Position numbers and translations under genes: made by a program. A stretch of DNA of 64,000 bases from Streptomyces europaeiscabiei (GTDB lineage Bacteria; Actinomycetota; Actinomycetes; Streptomycetales; Streptomycetaceae), in assembly GCF_001550375.1 (NCBI RefSeq), contig NZ_LRTR01000162.1, forward strand, positions 1-64,000, written 5' to 3'. Shown here piece by piece: positions 22,917-33,579 of the stretch. Numbering within the stretch: position 1 is the first letter of the stretch; every line of letters starts with the position of its first letter. Under the pieces are notes generated by a model. That model had not been told where the DNA came from and searched no databases. It worked only from the letters and a program-made list of their open reading frames with translations.

Positions 22917-23761
22917 CAGGGCAGCGCCTTGCGGGCGGTCGCGAACCGCGGCCGGTTGTTGAGGTCCGGGTGGTCGGCCGCGTCGGCCCAGCCCCGCTCC
23001 TCGGTGAAGATCCAGGGCACCTGGCCGCCCTGGGTGTCGGCATGCTCGATGACGACGACACCGCCGGGGCGCAGGAGCCGATGCGCCGTGCGTTCGATGC
23101 CCCGGATGAGATCCAGGCCGTCCTCCCCTGAGAACAGGGCGAGTTCGGGATCGTAGTCGCGGGCCTCCGGCGCCACGTACTCCCACTCCGTGAGCGGGAT
23201 GTACGGCGGATTGGAGACGACGAGGTCGACCTGACCGTCGAGGTCGCGGAAGGCGTCGAGGGCGTTGCCCTGGCGCAGGTCGACCCTGGAGCCCGCCATG
23301 TTCTTGCGGGTCCACTTCAGGGCGTCCTCGGACAGCTCCACGGCGTGCACGCGCGAGCGCGGCACCTCCTGGGCGAGGGCGAGGGCGATGGCGCCGGAGC
23401 CGGTGCACAGATCGACGATGAGCGGCTCGACGACGTCCATCGCGCGGACGGCGTCTATGGCCCAGCCGACCACCGACTCGGTCTCCGGCCGCGGCACGAA
23501 CACCCCTGGCCCGACCTGAAGTTCGAGGTAGCGGAAGTAGGCCCGCCCGGTGATGTGCTGGAGCGGCTCACGGGCCTCGCGGCGCGCGATGACCTCCCAG
23601 TACCGGGCGTCGAAGTCGGAGTCCTTGACGGTGTGCAGCTCGCCCCGCTTGACGCCGTGCACGAACGCGGCGAGCTCCTCCGCGTCGTTGCGCGGCGAGG
23701 GCACGCCGGCGTCGGCCAGGCGCTGGGTGGCCTGGGCCACTTCCGCGAGCAGCAGGTTCAC
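22916..23761 (-). CDS. prmC: Release factor glutamine methyltransferase
   Basis: A 281-residue N5-glutamine methyltransferase that modifies the GGQ glutamine of peptide release factors. The SAM-binding segment is VDLCTGSGAIALALAQEVP (motif I), and the catalytic SNPPYIPL sits near residue 180. An N-terminal helical domain precedes them. The target gene prfA lies 37 bp upstream on the same strand, the usual prfA-prmC pairing. Confidence 0.95.
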   Translation of the reverse strand: MNLLLAEVAQATQRLADAGVPSPRNDAEELAAFVHGVKRGELHTVKDSDFDARYWEVIARREAREPLQHITGRAYFRYLELQVGPGVFVPRPETESVVGWAIDAVRAMDVVEPLIVDLCTGSGAIALALAQEVPRSRVHAVELSEDALKWTRKNMAGSRVDLRQGNALDAFRDLDGQVDLVVSNPPYIPLTEWEYVAPEARDYDPELALFSGEDGLDLIRGIERTAHRLLRPGGVVVIEHADTQGGQVPWIFTEERGWADAADHPDLNNRPRFATARKALP

Positions 23762-23798
23762 GCAAGTCCTCCGTCGTGCTGGTCTACTCGTACGTGCC

Positions 23799-24875
23799 TT
23801 ACGCGGCTGCCAGCTTCGCGGCCGAGTCCGCGTCGACGCAGGCCTGGATCACCGCGTCGAGTTCACCGTCCAGCACCTGGTCCAGGTTGTAGGACTTGAA
23901 GCCGACGCGGTGGTCCGAGATGCGGTTCTCCGGGAAGTTGTACGTGCGGATCTTCTCGGAGCGGTCGACGGTACGGACCTGGCTGCGGCGGGCGTCGGCG
24001 GCATTCTTCTCCGCCTCCTCCTGTGCCGCGGCGAGCAGCCTGGAGCGCAGGATACGCATCGCCTGCTCCTTGTTCTGCAGCTGGCTCTTCTCGTTCTGGC
24101 AGGAGGCGACGACTCCGGTGGGAAGGTGCGTGATGCGCACGGCGGAGTCGGTGGTGTTGACGGACTGCCCGCCGGGCCCGGAGGAGCGGTAGACGTCGAT
24201 CCGCAGGTCGTTCGCGTGGATCTCGACGTCGACCTCCTCGGCCTCGGGGGTGACGAGCACGCCGGCCGCGGAGGTGTGGATACGGCCCTGGGACTCGGTC
24301 GACGGCACGCGCTGCACGCGGTGCACCCCGCCCTCGTACTTCAGCCGGGCCCAGACGCCCTGACCGGGCTCGGTGGCGCCCTGGCCGCCCTTGGTCTTCA
24401 CGGCGACCTGGACGTCCTTGTAGCCGCCCAGCTCGGACTCGGTGGAGTCGATGATCTCGGTCTTCCAGCCGACGCGCTCGGCGTACCGGAGGTACATGCG
24501 CAGGAGGTCACCGGCGAAGAGGGCGGACTCGTCGCCGCCCGCGCCGGCCTTGATCTCCAGGATGACGTCCTTGTCGTCGCTGGGGTCGCGCGGGACGAGG
24601 AGCAGCCGCAGCTTCTCCGTCAGTTCCTCGCGCTGCTTCTCCAGCTCCTTGACCTCGGCGATGAAGTCCGGGTCGTCCGCCGCGAACTCCCGGGCGGTGT
24701 CGATGTCGTCGCCGGTCTGCTTCCAGGAGCGGTACGTGCCGACGATCGGGGTCAGCTCCGCGTAGCGCTTGTTCAGCTTGCGCGCGTTGGCCTGGTCGGC
24801 GTGGACCGACGGGTCGGCGAGCTTCTTCTCCAGGTCGGCGTGCTCCCCGACCAGTTCCTCGACCGCCTCGAACAT
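23799..24875 (-). CDS. prfA: Peptide chain release factor 1
   Basis: A 358-residue class I release factor for UAA and UAG. It contains the GGQ catalytic motif ([15 protein letters not shown]), the Q of which is the PrmC substrate, and the PCRF N-terminal coiled domain. The PxT-type anticodon loop region lies around QGRIHTSA. The start is ATG at 24875 ([19 protein letters not shown]); 13 extra upstream residues are not family-like. Confidence 0.96.
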   Translation of the reverse strand: MFEAVEELVGEHADLEKKLADPSVHADQANARKLNKRYAELTPIVGTYRSWKQTGDDIDTAREFAADDPDFIAEVKELEKQREELTEKLRLLLVPRDPSDDKDVILEIKAGAGGDESALFAGDLLRMYLRYAERVGWKTEIIDSTESELGGYKDVQVAVKTKGGQGATEPGQGVWARLKYEGGVHRVQRVPSTESQGRIHTSAAGVLVTPEAEEVDVEIHANDLRIDVYRSSGPGGQSVNTTDSAVRITHLPTGVVASCQNEKSQLQNKEQAMRILRSRLLAAAQEEAEKNAADARRSQVRTVDRSEKIRTYNFPENRISDHRVGFKSYNLDQVLDGELDAVIQACVDADSAAKLAAA

Positions 24876-25013
24876 CTCTCCGGCTCCCTGTACGACGTTG
24901 TGAGTAGGCCGCACCCATGGGCTGTGCCTGTGTGGGCCGTGCCTGTGCGCTGCACCGCAAAGCGCCGGTCCCGACGCCCCGGAGGGGCACCGCGGACCGG
25001 CGCTGGGGGCTCG

Positions 25014-25235
25014 CTACTTGTTGGCAGCGGCGGCCTTGCCGAAGCGGGCCTCGAAGCGGGCCACGCGGCCACCGGTGTCGAGGATCTTCTGCTTGCCCGT
25101 GTAGAACGGGTGGCACTCGGAGCAGACCTCGGCACGGATGGTGCCGCTCTGGATCGTGCTACGGGTGGTGAACGACGCGCCACAGGTGCAGCTGACCTGC
25201 GTGTCGACGTACTCGGGGTGAATGTCGCGCTTCAA
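25014..25235 (-). CDS. rpmE: 50S ribosomal protein L31, zinc-binding form
   Basis: A 73-residue L31 opening [19 protein letters not shown]. Cys16, Cys18, Cys38 and Cys41 form the zinc ribbon, so this is the C+ paralogue, which serves under zinc-replete conditions. The start is TTG at 25235 with AGGAG 5 nt upstream. It is followed by prfA at 138 bp, an order conserved in Streptomyces. Confidence 0.95.
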   Translation of the reverse strand: MKRDIHPEYVDTQVSCTCGASFTTRSTIQSGTIRAEVCSECHPFYTGKQKILDTGGRVARFEARFGKAAAANK

Positions 25236-25548
25236 GGTGTCTCCTAGTTTCGGGAGGGCGCCGGGTCGCTGTCGCGGGCTGCGAGAGCGTGAACCGGAGC
25301 CGACGTACCAGTCTGCCAGCACTGGTGCCATCTGCCCAAACCAGGGGGTGGGCTCAGGTATTCCCCACCGCGGTGGACAGAGCTGCGGGCAGTCGTTCCG
25401 CAGGGGCGGCACGGGTGGGCCCAGCGGCACCACGTAAGCGCCGGGCCGCGTGACCTCCCCCGCCCAGCACGCCCCGGGCGGTGCCTCTTGAGCGTGGTGG
25501 GCGACTGCCGGACCGTACGTGGCTGGTCGCGCAGTTCCCCGCACCCCC
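25236..25548. other. Intergenic region upstream of rpmE
   Basis: These 313 bp lie between rpmE and the LCP-family gene. No gene or stable hairpin was recognised. It is expected to hold the rpmE promoter and the 3' UTR of the LCP gene. No Zur-like palindrome was found by eye. Confidence 0.4.
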
Positions 25549-26694
25549 TCAGGTGCCGGCGGTCACCACGCCCTCGGCGGCCCCCGTCGCCGTGCCCTTC
25601 GTCGCCGACTTCGGGATCGTCCTGTCGGCCTTGAGCGCGGCCCAGACCTGCTTGGACTTCGCCTCGTCCACCAGCACACGGTTCGGGTCGGCGGGGTCGT
25701 ACTGGACGGGCATCGTGACCATGGTCATGTTCTTGGAGGCGATGCCCTTGAGGCCGCTCGCGAAGGACGCGAGGTCCTTGACGGAGTCGAGGTCGGAGTC
25801 GGTGGTGACGGCGTCGGTCGCGGAGACGGCGAGGTCGTAGGCCTTCTTCGGGTCGCTGAGGATGCCGACGTCCTTGACCTGCTCGATGAGGGCCTTGATG
25901 AACGCCTGCTGAAGCTGGATGCGCCCGAGGTCGGACCCGTCGCCGACCCCGTGCCGGGTACGGACGAGGCCCAGCGCCTGCTTGCCCGTGAGGGTGTGCT
26001 CCCCGGCCTTCAGGTTCAGATGGCTGTCGGGATCCTTGATGTCCTTGGTCGTCGTGATGTCGACCCCGCCGAGGACGTTGATCAGCTTCTCGAAGCCCGC
26101 GAAGTCGACCTCGAGGTAGTGGTCCATGCGGATACCGGTCATGGATTCGACGGTCTTCACCGCACACGCCGCGCCCCCCGTGGAGTACGCCGAGTTGAAC
26201 ATCGCGTACGAGGCGGCCGGGTACGTCCTGCCCTTCGCGTCGGTGCACTCCGGCCGCTCGACGAGGGTGTCCCTGGGTATGGAGACCACGCTGGCCCGCT
26301 TGTGGCCCTCGTAGACGTGCACGACCATCGCCGTGTCGGAGCGGGCACTGCCGTCGTCCGTGCCGCCGCCGAGCTTCTTGTTGCTGCCCGAGCGGGTGTC
26401 GGAACCGAGGACGAGGATGTCCTGCGAGCCGTTGTCGACGTCGAGGGGCCGGTCGGTGCCGAGGGCCTGGTTGATGTCGACGCTCTTGAGGTTCTCGTTG
26501 AGCTTGAAGTACAGGTAGCCGATTCCGGTGCCGCCGAACACCAGGACGCCCGCGGCGGTCCAGACGACGGCGAGTGCCGCCCTGCTGTGCCCGTCACGTG
26601 ACTTGCGGCGGCGGCCCCTGGCCGCGCGGTGGCGCGGGGCGGTGGTGCCGATCTTCCCCGATATGGCGGGGTCCGGCGTACTCTCGGCGGACAT
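25549..26694 (-). CDS. LytR-CpsA-Psr family cell-wall glycopolymer transferase
   Basis: A 381-residue membrane-anchored enzyme that attaches undecaprenyl-linked glycopolymers to peptidoglycan. A basic cytoplasmic N-terminus is followed by one TM helix (about residues 40-62). The LCP domain has [12 protein letters not shown], the diphosphate-binding Arg in VSIPRDTLV, and the R-x-R pair in [15 protein letters not shown]. The WecA/TagO-type initiator at 18749-20035 could supply its substrate, which is inference. The C-terminal tail is Thr/Ala-rich. Confidence 0.92.
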   Translation of the reverse strand: MSAESTPDPAISGKIGTTAPRHRAARGRRRKSRDGHSRAALAVVWTAAGVLVFGGTGIGYLYFKLNENLKSVDINQALGTDRPLDVDNGSQDILVLGSDTRSGSNKKLGGGTDDGSARSDTAMVVHVYEGHKRASVVSIPRDTLVERPECTDAKGRTYPAASYAMFNSAYSTGGAACAVKTVESMTGIRMDHYLEVDFAGFEKLINVLGGVDITTTKDIKDPDSHLNLKAGEHTLTGKQALGLVRTRHGVGDGSDLGRIQLQQAFIKALIEQVKDVGILSDPKKAYDLAVSATDAVTTDSDLDSVKDLASFASGLKGIASKNMTMVTMPVQYDPADPNRVLVDEAKSKQVWAALKADRTIPKSATKGTATGAAEGVVTAGT

Positions 26695-26829
26695 CTGCTC
26701 CTCGGTTCTCTTTCCGGTCGGTTACCCCCTGCGCTCAGGCCCAGGCCTGTCGGGTCGGATACGGCCATGACACTCCATGGTCGCTCCGTCCGGTCAGACG
26801 GGATATTCCGGGAAAGGGTTGCACAACGA

Positions 26830-26863
26830 ACGGTGCCCATCGCGTGAGAGCGATGGGCACCGT
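26830..26863. terminator. Hairpin terminator after the serine protease gene
   Basis: 14-bp perfect arms (26830-26843 and 26850-26863) flank the loop GTGAGA. The hairpin lies 43 nt after the protease stop and before the LCP gene. Confidence 0.8.
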
Positions 26864-26905
26864 GCGTGACGGATGGGCCCGGTGGGACCGGGCTCATCTG
26901 GTGTT

Positions 26906-28657
26906 TCAGCCGAGCAGGTCGTACTGGGCGTAGCTGGTGCCGACCGAGACCCGTGTGCTGAAGATCTCGCTCGTGGCCTTGCCGGTGCCCTTGTAGAGGT
27001 ACAGCGTGCCGGCCGGTGTGCGGGCCAGGAGGTCCGCCTTGCCGTCGCCGCTCACGTCACCGGGAGTGATGAGCGTGTTGTAGGCACTCCAGTCCGAGCG
27101 GACCTTCACGCGGGCGGCGAAGGCGCCGGTGCCGGACTTGCCGGTGCCCTTGTAGAGGTAGACGTTCGAGCCGGTCTTGGTGCGCGCGATCAGGTCGGCC
27201 TTGCCGTCGCCGGTGAAGTCGCCGTGACCGAGTACCGCGTTGTACGAGTTCCAGCCCGTGCCGACCTTGACGCGGGTACCGAAGGAACCGGTGCCCTTGC
27301 CGGGGTAGATCCACAGGGCGCCCGCCGAGTCGACCGAGAGCAGGTCGGGCAGGGCGTCACCGGTCACGTCACCGGGGGTGACGATCCGGGTGCGGGTCTT
27401 CCAGTCGTCGAAGAGCTGCGTGGTCGTCCAGGTGTCGGACGAGGCCGACCGCCGCCGCCAGAAGACGTCACCGTCGGAGGAGCGGCGCAGGACGAAGTCC
27501 TGGTAGCCGTCCCGGTTCAGGTCGGTCTGCTGGACGAGGTTGTAGCCCGTCCAGCTGCCCTCGGCGGTCAGGGCCTTGCGGTCGCCGAGCTTGGACCCCG
27601 TGGAGGCGCGGACGTAGCCCGTGCCGGTCTCCTTGTTGCGCAGGAAGACGTCGGCCTTGCCGTCCCGGGTGATGGCGGCGTCGTCAACCCTCGGGTAGGT
27701 CGCGCCGACGTACTTGCTGACCTTCGCGAAGACCGGGTACGCGCCCTTCTCCACGCAGTCCAGGACGCCCCACGAGACGACGCCGACGACCTTGTTGTTG
27801 ACGATGAGCGGGCCACCGGAGTCACCGTTGCAGGTGGCGGTGGTCGTGGCGTCGGTGCCGCCGGCGGGCGGACCCGCGCAGACCATGTGCCCCTTGACGA
27901 AGTAGCCGCCCCAGGTGTTCCCGCAGGTCGTGTCGCTGACGATCGGCAGCGTGGCCGTCTTCAGCGTCTCCGAGATGTCCTGGGTCTTGGAGCTGGTACG
28001 GCCCCACCCGTAGACCTTGGCCTTGGTGCCGGCCTTGTACGAGGTGGTGTCGTCCGACGTCGTCATCTTGATCGGCGTGGCCTTGACCGGCGACGCCAGC
28101 GTCAGGACGGCGACGTCGTTGTCGATCGCGTCCTCGTTCCACGAGGAGTGGTTCCACTGACGTGAGACCGCGGTAGCGGTACCGCCGTGGTAGTCGAGGT
28201 GGTCAAGACTGCCGTCGTCGTTGTAGACGGCCGTGGGCAGCCGGTCGGTGCCGGTGACGATCTCGCCGTACGCGGCCCAGTCGTAGTAGTCCTTGTCGAC
28301 ACAGTGCGCGGCGGTGAGGATCTTCGTCGGCGAGACGACCGTACCGCCGCAGAAGAACCCGAGATCCAGGCTCGGGTCGTAGTACCAGAGCTGCGCCATC
28401 CAGGGCGCCGAGCCGATCGTGGTCTCCGAGCCGCCGATGATCTGGGCGGACTGCTCCAGGCCACCGTCCGAACTCGCGCTCGACGACGGTTCCCGCTCGG
28501 CCACCTTCGCGGTGTCATCCGCCGCCATCGCCTTGGCGATCCGTACGTCCGCCTCGTTGGGCGTCGGGCCGTTGTCGGCGGTCGCCCCACTCGCGGACGA
28601 CATCAGCAGCGTCCCGGCTATCGCGGCGGCAAGGGCTCCGGACAAAGGTCTAGCCAC
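26906..28657 (-). CDS. Secreted trypsin-like serine protease with FG-GAP repeats
   Basis: A 583-residue exported protease. A signal peptide (ALAAAIAGTLLMSSASGATA) and a propeptide of about 45 residues precede the mature N-terminus IIGGSET. The S1 triad is His in LTAAHC, Asp in NDVAVL and Ser in GDSGGP, with six Cys in chymotrypsin-like positions. From about residue 330 there are five to six FG-GAP/VCBS-type repeats (for example GDFTGDGKADLIART), probably a beta-propeller for binding substrate or wall. This architecture is common in Streptomyces; the substrate is unknown. Confidence 0.92.
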   Translation of the reverse strand: MARPLSGALAAAIAGTLLMSSASGATADNGPTPNEADVRIAKAMAADDTAKVAEREPSSSASSDGGLEQSAQIIGGSETTIGSAPWMAQLWYYDPSLDLGFFCGGTVVSPTKILTAAHCVDKDYYDWAAYGEIVTGTDRLPTAVYNDDGSLDHLDYHGGTATAVSRQWNHSSWNEDAIDNDVAVLTLASPVKATPIKMTTSDDTTSYKAGTKAKVYGWGRTSSKTQDISETLKTATLPIVSDTTCGNTWGGYFVKGHMVCAGPPAGGTDATTTATCNGDSGGPLIVNNKVVGVVSWGVLDCVEKGAYPVFAKVSKYVGATYPRVDDAAITRDGKADVFLRNKETGTGYVRASTGSKLGDRKALTAEGSWTGYNLVQQTDLNRDGYQDFVLRRSSDGDVFWRRRSASSDTWTTTQLFDDWKTRTRIVTPGDVTGDALPDLLSVDSAGALWIYPGKGTGSFGTRVKVGTGWNSYNAVLGHGDFTGDGKADLIARTKTGSNVYLYKGTGKSGTGAFAARVKVRSDWSAYNTLITPGDVSGDGKADLLARTPAGTLYLYKGTGKATSEIFSTRVSVGTSYAQYDLLG

Positions 28658-28733
28658 TCAATTCCCCCCTGGGAGTGCAATGGTTTGATCAGAGCATGAA
28701 GACCGTGATCGTACACGTGTCCCATATAGAAAA

Positions 28734-28767
28734 CTGGGGCCACCCTCACAAAGGAGGGTGACCCCAG
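28734..28767. terminator. Hairpin terminator after rho
   Basis: 14-bp arms with one mismatch (28734-28747 and 28754-28767) and loop ACAAAG lie 17 nt beyond the rho stop, before the protease gene. Confidence 0.8.
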
Positions 28768-28783
28768 CGCTCTGCCGTGCGGA

Positions 28784-30829
28784 CTAGTCGCCGCCGTTGC
28801 CCGGCGTCGTCTTCTGGATCTGCATCAGGAACTCGGCGTTCGACTTCGTCTGCTTCATCTTGTCGAGAAGCAGCTCGACGGCCTGCTGCTGGTCGAGGGC
28901 GTGCAGCACCCGGCGCAGCTTCCAGACGACGGCGAGTTCGTCGGGGGCGAGCAGGATCTCTTCCTTACGCGTACCGGACGCGTCCACGTCCACCGCGGGG
29001 AAGATCCGCTTGTCCGCGAGCTTCCGGTCGAGCTTCAGCTCGGCGTTGCCCGTGCCCTTGAACTCCTCGAAGATCACCTCGTCCATGCGGGACCCGGTGT
29101 CCACCAGCGCGGTGGCGAGGATGGTCAGCGAGCCGCCGTCCTCGATGTTGCGGGCCGCACCGAAGAAGCGCTTCGGCGGGTACAGGGCGGTCGAGTCGAC
29201 ACCACCGGACAGGATGCGGCCGGAGGCCGGCGCCGCCAGGTTGTAGGCACGGCCCAGACGCGTGATCGAGTCGAGCAGCACGACCACGTCGTGGCCCAGC
29301 TCGACGAGTCGCTTGGCACGCTCGATGGCGAGCTCGGCGACCGTCGTGTGGTCCTCGGCCGGGCGGTCGAAGGTCGAGGAGATGACCTCGCCCTTCACCG
29401 ACCGCTGCATGTCGGTGACCTCTTCCGGACGCTCGTCGACAAGGACGACCATCAAGTGGCACTCGGGGTTGTTGACGGTGATCGCGTTGGCGATCGCCTG
29501 CAGGATCATGGTCTTGCCGGTCTTCGGCGGGGCCACGATCAGACCACGCTGGCCCTTACCGATCGGCGCGACGAGGTCGATGATGCGGGTGGTGAGCACG
29601 CCCGGGTCGGTCTCCAGACGGAGCCGGTCCTGCGGGTAGAGCGGCGTCAGCTTGTTGAACTCCGGGCGGCCACGGCCCGATTCGGCGGCCATGCCGTTCG
29701 CGGAGTCGAGGCGGACCAGCGCGTTGAACTTCTCGCGGCGCTCGCCGTCCTTGGGCTGACGGACCGCGCCGGTGACGTGGTCACCCTTGCGCAGGCCGTT
29801 CTTGCGGACCTGGGCGAGCGACACGTACACGTCGTTCGGGCCCGGCAGGTAGCCCGACGTACGGATGAACGCGTAGTTGTCGAGGATGTCCAGGATGCCC
29901 GCGACGGGGATCAGGACGTCGTCGTCGGCGAGCTGCGGCTCCGGAGCGCCGATCTCGTCACGGCCACGACGGCCACGACGGTCCCGGTAACGGCCGCGAC
30001 GGCCACGGCGTCCGCCGTCGAAGTCGTCGTCGTCCTGCGGGCCGTTGTCACGCTGACGGTCCTGGCGGTCCTGGCGGCCGCCCTGCTGCTGGCTCTGCTG
30101 CTGGCCGCGGTCACGCTGCTGCTGGCCACCGCCGCCCTGCTGCTCGTCGCTCTTGCCCCGACGGCCGCGCTCGGTGCGGTCGGTGCGCTCGGTGCGGTCG
30201 GTGCGGTCGGTGCGCTCACCGCGGTCACGGCCACGGTCACGACGGCCCTGACGGCCCTCGCCGCCCTGGTCACCGTCGCCCTGGGCCTGGGCCTGGGCGG
30301 ACGTCTCGGCCTTGGGCTCGCTCTTGGCCTCGGCGGTGACCGTCTCGGGGCTGCCCGCGTCGGCGGTGGCACGGCGCCGACGGCGCTCGGTGGGCGCCTC
30401 GTCGCCGCCGGCCGGCTGGCCGGGGATCTCGATCTGCTGCTGGGCCACGGCCTTCTCGGCCTTCTCGGCGGGCGCCTCGGCCTTCTTGGCAGCGGCCTTC
30501 TCGGCCGGGGCGGCGTCATCGCCCGTGCGCGCCTTGGAGGTGGCGCGGCGCTTCGGCTTGGTCTCGGCGGCTGCCTCGGCCTTCGCCGGGGCACCCCCTC
30601 CCGCCTGCGCGTCCTTGATGACCTCGATCAGCTGGCTCTTGCGCATACGCGCGGTGCCCCTGATGCCGAGGCCGGATGCGACCTGCTGCAGCTCGGCCAG
30701 CACCATGCCCTCGAGGCCGGTGCCACGGCGCCGCCGGGAGCCGGCACCGCTGGCAGGCGCGGCGTCCGTGGCGGGCGCGGCAGCGGTGTCCTCGACACGT
30801 GCGCCCATCAGATCGGTGGTGTCGCTCAC
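28784..30829 (-). CDS. rho: Transcription termination factor Rho with long disordered insert
   Basis: A 681-residue hexameric RNA-dependent ATPase. The N-terminal Rho_N helix domain ([20 protein letters not shown]) is followed by an insert of about 230 residues rich in Ala, Lys, Arg, Gln and Asp. The insert has tandem [12 protein letters not shown] and QQQ runs. The cold-shock RNA-binding domain and ATPase core follow, with Walker A PPKTGKT, Walker [17 protein letters not shown] and [10 protein letters not shown]. The start is GTG at 30829 with GGAAGGA upstream. High-GC actinobacteria have such inserts, which extend RNA binding. Confidence 0.96.
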   Translation of the reverse strand: MSDTTDLMGARVEDTAAAPATDAAPASGAGSRRRRGTGLEGMVLAELQQVASGLGIRGTARMRKSQLIEVIKDAQAGGGAPAKAEAAAETKPKRRATSKARTGDDAAPAEKAAAKKAEAPAEKAEKAVAQQQIEIPGQPAGGDEAPTERRRRRATADAGSPETVTAEAKSEPKAETSAQAQAQGDGDQGGEGRQGRRDRGRDRGERTDRTDRTERTDRTERGRRGKSDEQQGGGGQQQRDRGQQQSQQQGGRQDRQDRQRDNGPQDDDDFDGGRRGRRGRYRDRRGRRGRDEIGAPEPQLADDDVLIPVAGILDILDNYAFIRTSGYLPGPNDVYVSLAQVRKNGLRKGDHVTGAVRQPKDGERREKFNALVRLDSANGMAAESGRGRPEFNKLTPLYPQDRLRLETDPGVLTTRIIDLVAPIGKGQRGLIVAPPKTGKTMILQAIANAITVNNPECHLMVVLVDERPEEVTDMQRSVKGEVISSTFDRPAEDHTTVAELAIERAKRLVELGHDVVVLLDSITRLGRAYNLAAPASGRILSGGVDSTALYPPKRFFGAARNIEDGGSLTILATALVDTGSRMDEVIFEEFKGTGNAELKLDRKLADKRIFPAVDVDASGTRKEEILLAPDELAVVWKLRRVLHALDQQQAVELLLDKMKQTKSNAEFLMQIQKTTPGNGGD

Positions 30830-31238
30830 GAAGGGTCCTTCCCTGGAGCGGACGTCGGCCTTCTGGCTCGGCGACCGTTTGTGCTGTCCGGCTTCGGTCC
30901 TGTTCGGGTGGACCGTGCCGGGGCGGTGGTCCGCCAAAGGAGGCGGCGGAGGAAAATTTCTGATGATTCGGCGCTTGTCCGAGCCGTGGCACTGAGTGTC
31001 TGTGTCACGCGGCTCGGCCACGCCGGTTCCGGGGCCTGCTCAGCAGACCGCTCAGTGCCTGCGTACGGCGTAGAGCTTGACGTACGAAGCGCAGTGCGGC
31101 TTGGGAGACTCCCGGAAGAATGGCTGTCCCGAACTGGGACGATAAGCACCTCGCCATGGCTGAGGCAGGTGCAGACTTGAGGTTAACACTACCGGATCCA
31201 ACAAACATTCCCCCTCTCGAAATCCGGCAACCGAACGA
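30830..31238. promoter_or_regulatory. rho leader and promoter region
   Basis: A 409-bp gap between thrB and rho. No gene is recognised in it. A long 5' leader is common for autoregulated rho genes, so regulation by Rho itself is plausible, but no specific structure is claimed. Confidence 0.4.
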
Positions 31239-32192
31239 CTATTCGCCGCCGCTGCCGGCGCCGGGTTCGACGACGGTGGTGGTGAGCGGCATGACGCACG
31301 CCCCTCGGGCATCGAGGTCCAGCCGGTTGGCGGCCCAGCCCGAACCCGCGAGATCGGCCACCTTGTCGGCACTGGCCTCGTCGGCCAGGGCCAGGACCGT
31401 GGGTCCGGCGCCGGAGATGACCGCCGGGACGCCGTCGGCCCGCAGACGCTCGACCAGAGCCGCGCTCTCCGGCATGGCGGGCGCCCGGTACTCCTGGTGC
31501 AGCCGGTCCTCGGTGGCCGGCAGCAGCAGCTCGGGACGCCTGGTCAGGGCTTCCACGAGGAGGGCCGCCCGGCCCGCGTTGGTTGCAGCGTCGACGTGCG
31601 GGACGGTGCGCGGGAGCAGTCCGCGCGCCGTCTCCGTCAGAACAGGCTTTCCGGGCACGAAAACCACCGGAACGATGGAATCCGCGGGCTCCATCCTGAT
31701 CGCCCGCGCGGCGCCGCCCTCCATCCAGGAGAGCGTGAAGCCGCCGAGGAGACAGGCCGCGACGTTGTCGGGGTGGCCCTCGATCTCCGTGGCCAGTTCG
31801 AGCAGCGCGGCGTCGTCGAGCCGGTTGTCGCCGCCTATGGTCACGGCGCGGGCGGCGACGATGCCGGCGCAGATGGCGGCGGAGGAGGAGCCGAGGCCGC
31901 GGCCGTGCGGGATGCGGTTGGCGCACACGATCTCGAGGCCCCGGGGCTGCCCGCCCAGCAGGTCGAAGGCGGTGCGCAGGGAACGCACGAGCAGATGCCG
32001 CTCGTCGCGCGGGAGTGTCTCGCTGCCCTCCCCCGCGATGTCGACGTGCAGGCCGGAGTCGGCCACCCGGACGACCACGTCGTCGTAGAGCCCCAGCGAC
32101 AGGCCCAGGGCGTCGAAGCCCGGGCCGAGGTTGGCGCTGGTGGCGGGAACGCGCACCCGTACGGCGGCGGCGCGGAACGCTGGACCGGCCAT
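31239..32192 (-). CDS. thrB: Homoserine kinase
   Basis: A 317-residue GHMP kinase phosphorylating L-homoserine with ATP in threonine synthesis. The ATP-binding motif is PHGRGLGSSSAAICAG. The N-terminal segment VRVPATSANLGPGFDALGLSL and the C-terminal SGAGPTVLAL motif are intact. It lies 322 bp downstream of thrC on the same strand, so it probably has its own promoter or is read through from hom-thrC. Confidence 0.96.
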   Translation of the reverse strand: MAGPAFRAAAVRVRVPATSANLGPGFDALGLSLGLYDDVVVRVADSGLHVDIAGEGSETLPRDERHLLVRSLRTAFDLLGGQPRGLEIVCANRIPHGRGLGSSSAAICAGIVAARAVTIGGDNRLDDAALLELATEIEGHPDNVAACLLGGFTLSWMEGGAARAIRMEPADSIVPVVFVPGKPVLTETARGLLPRTVPHVDAATNAGRAALLVEALTRRPELLLPATEDRLHQEYRAPAMPESAALVERLRADGVPAVISGAGPTVLALADEASADKVADLAGSGWAANRLDLDARGACVMPLTTTVVEPGAGSGGE

Positions 32193-32514
32193 CGCTCGAT
32201 GACTCTCCTTGAGCTGCGAGATTGACGATTGTCGAATGACATTCGATGCCTACGTGAGGACCCTGCGGCCGTTCAGGACGGCGCTGCGCCGCACCCCTGC
32301 GGGGCATATGCGGCGGGCGGGTTCACTACAGCCTATCGAAGGAAGGTTCTGTGGCGACATAGGGCGCACAGGAGGCGCACGATGCGTGTCGTAAGCCCCC
32401 CGTGCACCCTCTGTCGGGTCCTGTCAGGGTTATCCCCCGGGAATCGGCGTCTACGCGCGACTCCCAGGCCTTTCGAACGGCTGGGCGAGAGGATACGCCC
32501 GGGACGAGCGAAGG
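32193..32514. other. Intergenic region between thrC and thrB
   Basis: No coding frame with family features and no clear terminator was found in these 322 bp. It could hold a thrB promoter. No riboswitch core was recognised. Confidence 0.35.
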
Positions 32515-33573
32515 CTACGCGAGACCGAGGCGCTCGGCCGCCGTCGCCGCGTCCACCGGGACCGTGACCGGCTGCGGGGCGCCCGCGACGGCCCAGTCGG
32601 GGTCCTTGAGGCCGTTGCCGGTGACCGTGCAGACGATGGTCTGGCCCGGGTCGACCTTGCCCTGCTCGGCGGCCTTCAGCAGACCGGCCACGGAGGCGGC
32701 GGAGGCGGGCTCCACGAAAACGCCCTCCTGAGCGGCCAACAGCCGGTAGGCGCGCAGGATCTCACGGTCCGTCACCTCGTCGATGAAGCCGCCCGACTCG
32801 TCCTTCGCGGCCAGGGCGTAACTCCAGGACGCGGGGTTGCCGATACGGATCGCGGTGGCGATCGTCGACGGGTCCTTGACGATCTCACCGCGCACGATCG
32901 GGGCGGAGCCGGAGGCCTGGAAGCCCCACATGCGGGGGGTCTTCGCGGCGATGCCGTCGGCGGCGTACTCCTTGTAGCCCTTCCAGTACGCCGTGATGTT
33001 GCCCGCGTTACCCACCGGCAGGACGTGGATGTCGGGCGCATCGCCGAGCATGTCCACGATCTCGAACGCGGCGGTCTTCTGGCCCTCGATCCGCACCGGG
33101 TTCACCGAATTGACCAGCGCCACAGGGTAGTTGTCGCTGAGTTCCCGCGCGAGGGTGAGGCAGTCGTCGAAGTTGCCGTCGACCTGGAGGATCTTCGCGC
33201 CGTGCACCAGGGCCTGGCCCATCTTGCCCAGCGCGATCTTCCCGCGCGGGACGAGCACGGCCGAGACCATGCCCGCACGTACGGCGTAGGCGGCCGCGGA
33301 GGCAGAGGTGTTGCCCGTGGAGGCACAGATGACTGCCTTCGCACCCTCTTCCTTCGCCCGCGTGATGGCCATGGTCATACCGCGGTCCTTGAAGGACCCG
33401 GTCGGGTTGGCACCCTCCACCTTGAGGTGGACCTCGCAGCCCGTGCGCTCGGAGAGCACCTGCGCGGGCACGAGGGGCGTGCCGCCCTCGCGGAGCGTCA
33501 CGACCGGCGTGCTGTCGGAGACGGGCAGCCGGTCCCGGTACTCCTCGATGATTCCGCGCCACTGGTGGGTCAT
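32515..33573 (-). CDS. thrC: Threonine synthase
   Basis: A 352-residue PLP enzyme converting O-phosphohomoserine to threonine. The PLP lysine lies in [16 protein letters not shown], the phosphate loop in [14 protein letters not shown], and the C-terminal [12 protein letters not shown] is typical. This is the short actinobacterial form. It begins 6 bp after the hom stop, so hom-thrC form an operon. Confidence 0.96.
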   Translation of the reverse strand: MTHQWRGIIEEYRDRLPVSDSTPVVTLREGGTPLVPAQVLSERTGCEVHLKVEGANPTGSFKDRGMTMAITRAKEEGAKAVICASTGNTSASAAAYAVRAGMVSAVLVPRGKIALGKMGQALVHGAKILQVDGNFDDCLTLARELSDNYPVALVNSVNPVRIEGQKTAAFEIVDMLGDAPDIHVLPVGNAGNITAYWKGYKEYAADGIAAKTPRMWGFQASGSAPIVRGEIVKDPSTIATAIRIGNPASWSYALAAKDESGGFIDEVTDREILRAYRLLAAQEGVFVEPASAASVAGLLKAAEQGKVDPGQTIVCTVTGNGLKDPDWAVAGAPQPVTVPVDAATAAERLGLA

Positions 33574-33579
33574 TGCTGG

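Noticed and set aside
30830-32514. Riboswitch or T-box leaders near thrB/thrC/rho
   Set aside because: No conserved core or specifier structure was recognised by eye in the gaps.
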